A stretch of DNA of 64,000 bases from IDS-8 sp964424805 (GTDB lineage: Bacteria > Pseudomonadota > Gammaproteobacteria > Steroidobacterales > Woeseiaceae), in assembly GCA_964424805.1 (NCBI GenBank), contig CAYRKH010000008.1:20769-84768 (forward strand), read 5' to 3'. Position 1 is the stretch's first letter. Each line of letters starts with the position of its first letter. Below are positions 38,247 through 46,592 of the stretch, one piece after another. Made by a program: the position numbers and the translations under genes. The notes beneath the pieces are model-generated. The model did not search any database, was not told the DNA's origin, and saw nothing but the letters and a program-made list of their open reading frames with translations.

Positions 38247-40033
38247 CAGTAGACGTCCCGCTGGTAGCGCCGCGCGCTTTTCATCGCATTCACGTATTCC
38301 TGTGCCTGGTCTTCGCTCACGCCGCGCTCTTTGCGCACGACATCGACCAGCGCCTGGTGCACATCGCCGGCCATCTTGTTGGCGTCGCCGCAAACATAGA
38401 AATGGGCGCCGCGCTCGAGCCATTCGTACAACGTACGCGATCGCTCCCGCAGCCGGTGCTGCACGTATACTTTTTCCTGCTGGTCGCGTGAGAATGCAAC
38501 GTCCATGCGCGTCAGCACGCCGTCCCGTCGGTAGCGCAGCCATTCGAGCTGGTAGAGGAAATCGCTGGAAAAGCAGCGGTCACCGAACACCAGCCAGTTG
38601 TCGCCCTTGTGCCCGTGCTCGAGGCGATGCTCGATGAATGCGCGGTACGGGGCGACGCCGGTTCCCGCGCCGACCATGACGACCGGCGCGTCGCCGTCGG
38701 CAGGCAGGCGAAAGCGATCGTTCGCTTCGACGAACACCGGCGCTTCAGTCGCGCCGATGAGGAAATTGGATGCGGCGCCCCAGTGCGGCCGTCCGAAATC
38801 CTCGTAGCGCACGACGCTCACCGTCAGGTGCGCTTCGCCGGGGTTGGTATCGGGGCAGGAGGCAATGGAGTAGAGCCGCGGCGTGAGGCGGCGCAGGGCA
38901 TCGACGAGCTCCTGGGGTTCCCACGGCTTCGGGTAGTCGGCCAGGAGATCGATAACCTGGCGGGTGTTGAAGAATTCGGTGAGCCGGTCGCGGTTGGACA
39001 GGACCTCCTGCAGCTCGTCGTGATGACGGGCGACGGTTTCGAGCAACGGCCGGCTGATGACGGTGATCTCCTTGTGCCCGGCGAGCGCGGCGCCGAGCTC
39101 CATTTGCTCGTCGTTGACGGCGACTTCGGTCGCTCCGTCGAGCTTTACGGCCTGGAGCAGCGCCTCGACGAGCGGGGCCGGGTTCTGCGGCACGACGCCC
39201 AGCGAGTCGCCGGGCAGGTAGGAGAGCCCGGATGACTCGAGGTCCAGCTCGATGTGCCGCACGTCCTTGCCGGAATCGCGGCCGGTGATGCGCTGGTTCA
39301 GCGTTATTTCGGCGCTGAACGGGTGTTCGCGGGTAGGCGTTGCAACCTTTGGAACGGCATGCAGGTGGGCCGACGCGGCTACGGGTGCGGCGAGCTCTTT
39401 CGCCGTGCGCGCCGCGTGCTCGACCACGCGCCCGGCCCATTCCGCGGCCGGCGTATCGAAGTCGAGATCGCAGTCGATGCGCTCCACCACCGCCTTCGCG
39501 CCGAGTGCCCGCAGGCGCTCGTCGAGGGCCTGGCCCATCGCGCAGAAATCCGCATAGCTGGAGTCGCCCAGCGCGAGGACAGAGTAGTTCAGCTGTTCGA
39601 GCCGCGGTGCGCGCTCGCCGAACCAGAAGTCGAAGAAGAGCTCGGTGCCGTCCGGCGCTTCGCCGACGCCGTGCGTCGCGACGACGAACACCGCATTCGA
39701 CAGCTTGCTGAGCGCCTTGGGCCGATAGTCGCGCAGGTCCTGGAGCTCCACGCCCAGGCCGGCGCTGCGGGACCGCTCCGCCAGGGATTCCGCGACGCGC
39801 CGGCTGTTGCCGGTCTCGGTCGCGTAGAAGACGGTCCAGGTATCCGCCGTGGATGCCGGCGCCGGCTGAGGCGCCGGGGCCGCTCCCGCGACCGCCGAGC
39901 GGGCCAGTCCGGCAAGGTAGCCGCTGGCCCACAGGAGCTGGTCGTAGTCGAAATCCGCCACCGCGCCGCGCAGCGCGTGCAGGTTCTCACCCGCCAGGGG
40001 CGGGACAATTTTCGGATTGGGGACAGCAGCCAA
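38246..40033 (-). CDS. cysJ: Sulfite reductase flavoprotein alpha-component
   Basis: A 595-residue NADPH-dependent flavoprotein. A flavodoxin domain starts near residue 66 (TVFYATETGNSRRVAESL, with VVATHGVGEAPDG). An FAD domain has RLYSIASCP and GAASNFLIG. A C-terminal NADPH domain has VMVGAGTGVAPYRAFIEHR and VYVQHRLRERS. It passes electrons to CysI. The start is TTG, with GGAG upstream. A 103-base gap to argH holds its likely promoter. Confidence 0.95.
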   Translation of the reverse strand: MAAVPNPKIVPPLAGENLHALRGAVADFDYDQLLWASGYLAGLARSAVAGAAPAPQPAPASTADTWTVFYATETGNSRRVAESLAERSRSAGLGVELQDLRDYRPKALSKLSNAVFVVATHGVGEAPDGTELFFDFWFGERAPRLEQLNYSVLALGDSSYADFCAMGQALDERLRALGAKAVVERIDCDLDFDTPAAEWAGRVVEHAARTAKELAAPVAASAHLHAVPKVATPTREHPFSAEITLNQRITGRDSGKDVRHIELDLESSGLSYLPGDSLGVVPQNPAPLVEALLQAVKLDGATEVAVNDEQMELGAALAGHKEITVISRPLLETVARHHDELQEVLSNRDRLTEFFNTRQVIDLLADYPKPWEPQELVDALRRLTPRLYSIASCPDTNPGEAHLTVSVVRYEDFGRPHWGAASNFLIGATEAPVFVEANDRFRLPADGDAPVVMVGAGTGVAPYRAFIEHRLEHGHKGDNWLVFGDRCFSSDFLYQLEWLRYRRDGVLTRMDVAFSRDQQEKVYVQHRLRERSRTLYEWLERGAHFYVCGDANKMAGDVHQALVDVVRKERGVSEDQAQEYVNAMKSARRYQRDVY

Positions 40034-40102
40034 GACGGGACTCCGGTTCGATCAGAGTCGTAACGCTACTGTTTCGCCGGCTCCCGGTGAATGACCGTTT
40101 TC

Positions 40103-40116
40103 TTATCCCCCGATAA
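40103..40116. promoter_or_regulatory. Inverted repeat upstream of cysJ, possible LysR-type operator
   Basis: TTATC and GATAA are separated by four bases in the 103-base gap between argH and cysJ, 70-83 bases before the cysJ TTG. The repeat fits the loose T-N11-A pattern of LysR-type operators and lies where an activator such as CysB would bind. It is AT-rich in a GC-rich setting. Assignment to CysB is inference. Confidence 0.3.
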
Positions 40117-40136
40117 TCTGCGGCAATACCCCGCGG

Positions 40137-41321
40137 TCAGCCCCGGAGCCGTGCCGCGATGCGCCGGTAGGCTTCACGGAACGGGATGCCTTCGTCGGTG
40201 ACCAGCTTGTTCGCCTGCTCGGCGGCGTGCATGTCTTCCCCCAGCCGAATCCGCCCGGGGACGAACTCGACGCTGGAGACCACGTAGGCCATGATGTCCA
40301 CGCTTTCCGCCGCAAGGTCGATGGCGCGAAACAGCGGGGGCTTCAGCCGCTGCAGGTCGCGCTGGTAACCGGACGGCAGCTTCGCGGTAATCATCAGCGC
40401 CTCGCCCAGGCAGGCATGCGCGGTCGCCGAGGCTCCCCGTATCAGCTCGAGCACGTCCGGGTTGCGCTTCTGCGGCATGATGGATGAACCGGTCGTGACT
40501 TCCGGTGCCAGCTTTACGTAGCCGAACTCCTGCGTATAGAACAGCAACAGGTCGCTGGCGAGCCGGCCGAGGTCCTGCACCAGCAGGGTGAGCTCGAACA
40601 GCAGCGAGCATTCCGCCTTGCCGCGCGACAGCTGCACGGCGGTGACGGGCTCCTGCGTCGCCGAAAAGCCGAGCGATCGCGTGGTGGCATCCCGGTCGAT
40701 CGGCAACCCCGGCGTACCGTAACCGGCGGCGCTGCCGAGCGGGTTCCTGTCGGCGCGCCGCCGGGCAGCCGCCAGGCCGGCGACGTCGTCCTCGAATGCT
40801 TCCCGGTAAGCCGCGCTCCAGAGGCGCACGGTGGAGGGCATTGCCTGCTGCATGTGGGTGTAGCCGGGCAGGACCACCTCGCCCTGCCGCGCCGCGAGTG
40901 CGTCCATCGCGTCGCCGAGCCGGCGCGTCCGCTCGGCGACGTCGTCTGCCGCGTCCAGCAGGTAGAGGCGCAGCGCGGCCAGCACCTGGTCATTCCGTGA
41001 GCGCCCGAGGTGCAGGCGCCCGCCGGCCTCGCCGATCAGGGCGGAGAGCCGGGATTCGAGCGCCGTGTGCACGTCCTCGTCTTCCAGGTCGATGCGCCAC
41101 TTGCCCTCGGCATGATCCTTCCCGAGTTGCTCGAGGCCGCCGCAAATGGCGTCACGGTCGGCAACGCTCAGGAGCTTTTGCTCGCACAGCATCCGGGCAT
41201 GCGCTATCGAGCCCCGCACGTCGTACGGCACCAGCCTTTCGTCGAGCAGGTGGTCCTCGCCGGCCGTGTACCTCAGCACGCGCTGGTCGAGCGGCAGCCC
41301 CTTGTCCCACAACCTCGTCAT
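40137..41321 (-). CDS. argH: Argininosuccinate lyase
   Basis: A 394-residue fumarase-superfamily enzyme that splits argininosuccinate into arginine and fumarate. HLGRSRNDQVLAALRLYL, PGYTHMQQAMPSTV and the signature TTGSSIMPQKRNPD are present. VQLSRGKAE and the short C-terminus match the Xanthomonas-type enzyme rather than the longer enteric type (about 457 residues), so I do not read it as truncated. It is last in the arg operon, and its ATG overlaps the argB stop. Confidence 0.92.
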   Translation of the reverse strand: MTRLWDKGLPLDQRVLRYTAGEDHLLDERLVPYDVRGSIAHARMLCEQKLLSVADRDAICGGLEQLGKDHAEGKWRIDLEDEDVHTALESRLSALIGEAGGRLHLGRSRNDQVLAALRLYLLDAADDVAERTRRLGDAMDALAARQGEVVLPGYTHMQQAMPSTVRLWSAAYREAFEDDVAGLAAARRRADRNPLGSAAGYGTPGLPIDRDATTRSLGFSATQEPVTAVQLSRGKAECSLLFELTLLVQDLGRLASDLLLFYTQEFGYVKLAPEVTTGSSIMPQKRNPDVLELIRGASATAHACLGEALMITAKLPSGYQRDLQRLKPPLFRAIDLAAESVDIMAYVVSSVEFVPGRIRLGEDMHAAEQANKLVTDEGIPFREAYRRIAARLRG

Positions 41322-42256
41322 GCACCCGATCCGGCCGGGGCCTGCTCCGCGGGCGTCAACGCCGCGATATCGTTGACGATGAGAGTCCCGGTGCCTTCGT
41401 TGGTGAAGATCTCGAGCAGCAGGCTGTCGGGAACCGCGTAGGAAATAACGTGCACGCGCTTGACGCCGCCGCCCAGTGCCGCATCGATCGCCGTTGCCTT
41501 CGGCAGCATGCCGTCGCCGAGCTTGCCGCTGTCGGCCAGCTTCCGGAGCCCCGCCCGGTCGACGTAGGAGATGAGCGAGCGCGGATCGTTGAGGTCGTCC
41601 AGGATGCCGGGCGCCCCCGTTGCAAGGATCAGCTTCTCGGCCTCGAGCTCCGCCGCGATGGCCGCTGCCACCGTATCGGCGTTGATGTTGAGCAGGTTGC
41701 CCTTGGCATCGCAGGACAGCGGGCTGACGACCGGCATCAGGTCATTGTCGAGCTGCTTCCGGAGGACGCCGGCATCGACCGACTCGATGTCGCCGACGAA
41801 GCCGTAGTCGACCTCGCGGCCGCCGCGGCTCTGCACGGGCGGCCTTTGGGACGCGTGGATGAGCCCGCCGTCGACGCCGCTGATGCCGACGGCCGGTATC
41901 CCGAGGTCCCGGCAGGAGGCCAGGATGCGGGTGTTGATCTGGCCGTTCAACACCATGGTGGCGACGTCCAGCGATGCGCTGTCGGTAACGCGGCGGCCGT
42001 CCACGAAGGTCGCGTCCAGCCCGAGTGCCCGGGCCAGCTTGGTCGACTGGGGCCCGCCGCCGTGTACCAGCACCAGCCTTATGCCCACCTGGTTGAGTAT
42101 GCCGACCTGTTCCATCAGCGCGCGCGTGGCCTCGTCGTCGGCGAAGACCTCGCCGCCCACCTTCAGCACGAAGATCTTGCGCTTGAACAGGCGTATGTAC
42201 GGCGCCGCGTGTTTCAGGGCGGAGACGACGGCAGCGCGCTCGTTACGCGACTTCAC
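41318..42256 (-). CDS. argB: N-acetylglutamate kinase
   Basis: A 312-residue amino-acid kinase that phosphorylates N-acetylglutamate. FVLKVGGEVF, VLVHGGGPQSTKL and VVSPLSCDAKGNLLNINADTVA are family motifs. The C-terminus ends at EIFTNEGTGTLIV with a short tail. It therefore lacks the GNAT synthase domain fused to this kinase in Xanthomonas. The GTG start overlaps the upstream stop (GTGA); longer in-frame readings run through argF'. Confidence 0.9.
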   Translation of the reverse strand: MKSRNERAAVVSALKHAAPYIRLFKRKIFVLKVGGEVFADDEATRALMEQVGILNQVGIRLVLVHGGGPQSTKLARALGLDATFVDGRRVTDSASLDVATMVLNGQINTRILASCRDLGIPAVGISGVDGGLIHASQRPPVQSRGGREVDYGFVGDIESVDAGVLRKQLDNDLMPVVSPLSCDAKGNLLNINADTVAAAIAAELEAEKLILATGAPGILDDLNDPRSLISYVDRAGLRKLADSGKLGDGMLPKATAIDAALGGGVKRVHVISYAVPDSLLLEIFTNEGTGTLIVNDIAALTPAEQAPAGSGA

Positions 42257-43260
42257 TGCGACGCACCGAGCATCTGGTGGAGCACCGCCATCTGGGCCAG
42301 CATCCGGTTGCGCGCTTCGTGGATGACGACGCTTCTCGGGCCGTCCAGCACGCGCTCGGCCACGACCACCCCGCGCCGCACCGGGAGGCAATGCATGAAG
42401 CGGCAATCGGCCGCCGCGTTGTCGAACCACGGGTCATCGACGCACCAGCTCTCCAGCCCCCGCCGCTGTTCGCGTTCCTTCGCCTTTTTGCCGTAGTGCA
42501 CCGTCGACGACCAGGACTTGGCGTAGATGACGTGCGCACCCTCCATGGCCTCCCGGCGGTCCGAGGTCTCCCGGACGCGGCCGCCGGATGCCTCCGCCGC
42601 ATCACTGGCTTTCTTCATCAGGGCTTGCGGCAGGGCAAAGCCGTCGGGCCGCAGCACGGTCACGTCCATGCCGCGCCTGGCCGCCATGTAGAGCGTCGAC
42701 GCGGGTACGGCGAGCGGCAGCGCCGACGGGTGCCAGGCCCAGCTCAGGACGAACTTGCCCCCGTTCGCGGCGATGCCGAGGTCGTCCATCGTCTTCCAGT
42801 CCGCGAGGCTCTGGCACGGGTGGTGAATGGCGGATTCCATGTTGATGTAAGGCGTCTCGATGAGTTCCACCATGGACTTGAACGCCGAGTCCGCGAGATC
42901 CGCGGCCAGGTCCTTCCGCTCCGCGAACGCGCGGATGCCGATGGCATCGCCGTAGGAGGCGATGACCGGCAACGCTTCGTTGATGTGCTCGGCCGCGGCG
43001 CCGTCCATGACGATCCCCGGCCGCGTTTCGATACCGTGGATCGACATGTCCGGCGAGATGACGAAGGCGCCGCCGCCGAGGCGCGTCATGGCGGCCTGGA
43101 ACGACGCCAGGGTGCGCAGTGACGGGCTCAGGAACAGCAGCGCCAGCACCTTTCCGCTGAGCGCTTGCGGCTCCGGCCGGCTGTCGAGGCGCGTTGCGAG
43201 CGCTAGCAGGCCGGCCAGCTCCTCGTTCGAGAAGTCCGCGAGATCATTGAAAGCTTTCAT
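42253..43260 (-). CDS. argF': N-acyl-L-ornithine carbamoyltransferase (AOTC/SOTC type)
   Basis: A 335-residue transcarbamylase of the branch that uses N-acetyl- or N-succinyl-ornithine instead of ornithine. The carbamoyl-phosphate loop is SPSLRT. VMDGAAAEHINEALPVIASYGDAIGIRAF, INMESAIHHPCQSLADW, YAKSWSS and HCLPVRRGVVV follow the Xanthomonas enzyme closely. In my from-memory alignment, the residue matching Glu92 of the Xanthomonas acetylornithine enzyme is Ala90 here. Changes at that residue are reported to shift preference to succinylornithine, so the acyl group is uncertain. The ATG overlaps the argD stop. Confidence 0.85.
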   Translation of the reverse strand: MKAFNDLADFSNEELAGLLALATRLDSRPEPQALSGKVLALLFLSPSLRTLASFQAAMTRLGGGAFVISPDMSIHGIETRPGIVMDGAAAEHINEALPVIASYGDAIGIRAFAERKDLAADLADSAFKSMVELIETPYINMESAIHHPCQSLADWKTMDDLGIAANGGKFVLSWAWHPSALPLAVPASTLYMAARRGMDVTVLRPDGFALPQALMKKASDAAEASGGRVRETSDRREAMEGAHVIYAKSWSSTVHYGKKAKEREQRRGLESWCVDDPWFDNAAADCRFMHCLPVRRGVVVAERVLDGPRSVVIHEARNRMLAQMAVLHQMLGASQ

Positions 43261-44468
43261 AGGGCAGTTCCGTCGCAAGTGGGCAGGGGGCCGATGTCTT
43301 CGAGCGCGGCCGCGAGCTTCTCGACGTCGGCCGCTTCAAGCGTCAGGGGAGGCAGCAGGCGGAGCACCGCGGGATCGGCGCTCGTGCCTGCCAGCACGTC
43401 GCGTTCCAGGAGCGCACTTTGGACCTCGGTAGCCGGGCGGTCGCAGGCGAGGCCCAGCATGAGCCCCATGCCCTGGATCGAGCGCACCGGGCCGACCGCG
43501 CAGGTCTTGCGAACCTGTGCTTCCCGTTCGCGCACGTTCGCGAGCAGCGCTTCCTGCCGGATCGCGCGGATGACCGCGAGTATCGCCGCCGCCGCCACGG
43601 GACCGCCGCCGAACGTCGATCCCAGGGCGCCCGGTTTCTGGCTCGCGGCGAGCTCGTCGGTGGTGAGCAGCGCGCCGCACGGGAATCCTCCGCCCAGCGC
43701 CTTCGCAAGCGTCATCATGTCCGGGCGAATCGCGTGCGCCTGCACCCCGAACCAGTGGCCGGTGCGTCCCATGCCGCACTGGACCTCATCGGCGATCAGC
43801 AGCGCGCCGACCTCCTGCGTGCGCTGGCGCAATGCCTGGACGAACCCGGTCGAGAGATCGAAGGCGCCGCCGATCCCCTGCACGGGCTCGAAGATCACGG
43901 CGGCGGCGTCCGGGCCGATCATCGACAGCGCGGCGGCGACGTCGTTTCGCGGGATAAACTCCACGTCGAACGGCCGGCCGGGAAAGCCGTACCACGTTTC
44001 GGCGGCTTTCCAGGTGACCGCCGCGGCGGCCGCGGTGCGGCCGTGAAACCCGTGCGTGACGGCGAGGATCTTGCGCCTGCCGGTCGCGGTGCACGCGATA
44101 CGCAGGGCATTCTCGTTGGCTTCGGCGCCGCTGTTGACGAAAAACACGCGCATCGGGCCGTCCGGCGCGATTGAAGCCAGCGCTTCTGCCGCCTCGGCGC
44201 GCACCTGCAGCGCGACGGCGTTGCTCTGGAACAGCAGCGATTCCGCCTGGCCGGCGATCGCCCGGGTGAGCGAGGGGTGTGCGTACCCGAGCGCCGCGAC
44301 GGCATGGCCGCCGTAAAGGTCGAGAATGCGGCGACCGTCTCCGGTGATGATCTCCGGGCCTTTCGCACGCACGGGCAGGAACGGAAGCTGGCCGTACACC
44401 GGGATCGTGGCGGCGGCTTCGCGCCGCTGGACTTCGTCCAGCGCGCCGTTCGTGGCGGCTACGCCCAT
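43257..44468 (-). CDS. argD: Acetylornithine aminotransferase
   Basis: A 403-residue PLP enzyme of the class III aminotransferases. LDLYGGHAVAALGYAHPSL, FFVNSGAEANENALRIA, HGFHGRTAAAAAVT, LLIADEVQCGMGRTG and the PLP lysine in MTLAKALGGGFPCGALL identify the family. It makes N-acetylornithine, the substrate of the next enzyme. The ATG at 44468 overlaps argC by 10 bases; further upstream in-frame codons are unlikely. Confidence 0.92.
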   Translation of the reverse strand: MGVAATNGALDEVQRREAAATIPVYGQLPFLPVRAKGPEIITGDGRRILDLYGGHAVAALGYAHPSLTRAIAGQAESLLFQSNAVALQVRAEAAEALASIAPDGPMRVFFVNSGAEANENALRIACTATGRRKILAVTHGFHGRTAAAAAVTWKAAETWYGFPGRPFDVEFIPRNDVAAALSMIGPDAAAVIFEPVQGIGGAFDLSTGFVQALRQRTQEVGALLIADEVQCGMGRTGHWFGVQAHAIRPDMMTLAKALGGGFPCGALLTTDELAASQKPGALGSTFGGGPVAAAAILAVIRAIRQEALLANVREREAQVRKTCAVGPVRSIQGMGLMLGLACDRPATEVQSALLERDVLAGTSADPAVLRLLPPLTLEAADVEKLAAALEDIGPLPTCDGTAL

Positions 44469-45523
44469 GGGGTTGCCGGTGCGAGCAGCCCGCTCGTTTC
44501 GGGCAGCGACCACAGTCGGTTCATCCACTGCATCGCGCCGCCGGCCGCTCCCTTGACCAGGTTGTCGATCGCCGAGGTCACCACCACCGCGCCGTTCTCG
44601 ACCGTGACGCCCAGGTGGCAGTAGTTGCTCGCGATCACGTCCTTCAGCCGGGGCGTGCCGTCGACAACACGCACGAACTCGGCGCCGGCGTAGTAGCCGC
44701 GGAACGCATCGAGGACGCTCCCGGGCGCGATGCCGTCCCGAAGCCGCGCCTGCAACGTCGCGTAGATGCCGCGAGCAAAGGGTCCGGAGTGCGGAACGAA
44801 ATGCACGGAGACCGTGGTACCGGACGCGAGCTCGGTCAGGCGCTCGATCTCCGGCGCGTGCCGGTGCGACAGCGGCTTGTAGGCGTAGAGATTGGAGTGC
44901 CGCTCCGGGTGGTGCGTCCCGGCCTGCGCCGACCTCCCGGCGCCGGTGCTGCCGGTGACGGCGGTGACGAACATCGGCCCGGATGCCAGGCCCGCGAGCG
45001 GTACCGTCGCGAGCAGCACGGCCGTGGTGAAGCAGCCCGGGTGCCCGACGTGCTCACTCGGGGTACCGCTGGCGTGCTCGGGAACCGCGCAGGAGAACTG
45101 GTCGAGCAGGGCAGGGGCCGCATGCGCTGACCCGTAAACCTGCTCGTAGCGGCCGGGATCGGAGTACCGGAAATCCGCGGAACAATCCACGACGTGCACG
45201 GCGAGGTCGCGCCGTGCCGCCGCCTCGAGGGCGTCGGCGACCACGGCGGCGGAGGCACCGTGCGGCGCGGCCGAAAAGAGGGCGAGCTTGCTGCCGCGGT
45301 CGAGCGTATCCACCCAGGTCCCCGGGGGCGCGAACTGCATTCCGGCGCAGCTCGCGGCGAGGTGCGGGAATACGGCGCCGATGGCGTCGCCGGCGCGGCT
45401 TTCGGACACGGCGGCGCCGAGCCGGAATTCAGGGTGCGCGGCAATGAGGCGCAGCAGTTCGCCGCCGACGTAGCCGGTCGCACCGATCACGGCCGCGTCG
45501 ATCGATTTGCCGGCGGAGCTCAC
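44459..45523 (-). CDS. argC: N-acetyl-gamma-glutamyl-phosphate reductase
   Basis: A 354-residue NADPH enzyme. The Rossmann motif AAVIGATGYVGGELLRLIAAHPEF is followed by the active-site region VGHPGCFTTAVLLA (Cys). TGSTGAGRSAQAGTHHPE, AYKPLSHRHAPEIE and HFVPHSGPFARGIYAT are characteristic. It starts with GTG overlapping the stop of the upstream unknown gene (GTGA), so it is tightly coupled to it. Confidence 0.94.
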   Translation of the reverse strand: MSSAGKSIDAAVIGATGYVGGELLRLIAAHPEFRLGAAVSESRAGDAIGAVFPHLAASCAGMQFAPPGTWVDTLDRGSKLALFSAAPHGASAAVVADALEAAARRDLAVHVVDCSADFRYSDPGRYEQVYGSAHAAPALLDQFSCAVPEHASGTPSEHVGHPGCFTTAVLLATVPLAGLASGPMFVTAVTGSTGAGRSAQAGTHHPERHSNLYAYKPLSHRHAPEIERLTELASGTTVSVHFVPHSGPFARGIYATLQARLRDGIAPGSVLDAFRGYYAGAEFVRVVDGTPRLKDVIASNYCHLGVTVENGAVVVTSAIDNLVKGAAGGAMQWMNRLWSLPETSGLLAPATPWA

Positions 45524-46590
45524 GATTGCCCCCGCTGGCGCCCGGCGGCCCCCAGGGCGTCGGCCACGAGGTCGCCCAGGGCACTGCCGCCCGTCAGGGC
45601 GTTGATGGCGGGCAGCGACATCCGCGCGGCGATCTGGTCGATGCCCACGGCGTTGTCCGTGGCGGGCCCGGTGACGACCGCCGGCTCGATACCGTACTGC
45701 TCGCGCAGGATCCGGCACCCGCCCCAGGCGGCAACCGGGTCGTTCGCGCACAGCACCACGGCGGTGAACGCGGCGCGAATGGCGGCATCGGTCAGGATGG
45801 CTTCGACGCCGTAGGCGCCGAGCAGGCCGTCCCCCAGCTCGATCACGATGACGTCCGGCTGGTGCTGCGCGAGGCTTGTCAGCAAGGCGCGGGTCAGGGC
45901 CGGTCCGTTGTCGGCCGTCGTGGCGACGACGCCGAGATCGGAGAAGATCATGGTTTCGGTGGCGCCGGCATCCTCCATCGCCAGGATGTCGCGCCGCAGC
46001 GATACGCCGGTCGCCTTGCAGGCGGCGACGTGCAGTCCCCGGTGGCGCAGGCGCCCGATGATCGCGCAGGCCGCCGCCGTTTTGCCGGAGTCCATGCACG
46101 TTCCCGCGAGTGCGACGACCGGTACGTTGCGCGCGTCCAGGACGCCCTGCGGGTCGAGCTTCCCGGCCCCCACGCGCGCGGGTACGCCGATGCGCTCCGC
46201 GAGATAGGGAAAGTGCAGCACCGTTCCCAGCACCTCGCAGTCGAACGGGGCGCCTACGTCCGGGTTTGCGGAATCGCAGATGCCGAGCACGCCGCCGATA
46301 TTGAGGAGCTGCAGGATCGAGCCGACCTCGAGCGTCTGCGGCAGGTGGCCGGAATACCCGAGCAGCGCCTTGCGGTGCCCCAGTGCCCCGACGACGATGT
46401 CGCCCTGGTTCACGGTCGCCATGCGGCCGCTCGTCAGCTCGAGCTTGTTGTAGCGGTTCTTGTTGTTCAGCACGCGCACGGCAAGCAGCACGCCCTCTTC
46501 GCAGGGAATGTCGTCCGATACGCGAATTTCGCGGCTCAGGTTACTGTGCTGCGCAACGGACGCGAGCTTGTCGACGATGACGGTGCGCAT
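45520..46590 (-). CDS. Unknown P-loop (BioD/CobQ/DUF1611-like) protein in the arg operon
   Basis: A 356-residue protein I cannot assign. An N-terminal beta-rich domain (about residues 30-155; GDIVVGALGHRKALLGYSGHLP, NIGGVLGICDSAN) precedes a nucleotide-binding domain. That domain has the P-loop GTCMDSGKT (163-171), CKATGVSLRRD and a possible Walker B VIVIELGDGLLG (247-258). The P-loop spacing (G-x5-GKT) is that of the dethiobiotin synthetase/CobQ group and resembles DUF1611 proteins, at least one of which acetylates D-glutamate. The gene is coupled to argG and argC, so a role in arginine synthesis is likely. Acylglutamate formation or acylcitrulline processing are the untested guesses, because no gene for those steps is seen here. 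Confidence 0.8.
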   Translation of the reverse strand: MRTVIVDKLASVAQHSNLSREIRVSDDIPCEEGVLLAVRVLNNKNRYNKLELTSGRMATVNQGDIVVGALGHRKALLGYSGHLPQTLEVGSILQLLNIGGVLGICDSANPDVGAPFDCEVLGTVLHFPYLAERIGVPARVGAGKLDPQGVLDARNVPVVALAGTCMDSGKTAAACAIIGRLRHRGLHVAACKATGVSLRRDILAMEDAGATETMIFSDLGVVATTADNGPALTRALLTSLAQHQPDVIVIELGDGLLGAYGVEAILTDAAIRAAFTAVVLCANDPVAAWGGCRILREQYGIEPAVVTGPATDNAVGIDQIAARMSLPAINALTGGSALGDLVADALGAAGRQRGQS

Positions 46591-46592
46591 GG

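Noticed and set aside
40137..41321. argH as a truncated gene (394 residues against about 457)
   Set aside because: Its inner motifs and short C-terminus match the Xanthomonas-type enzyme, and no displaced C-terminal segment is visible downstream.
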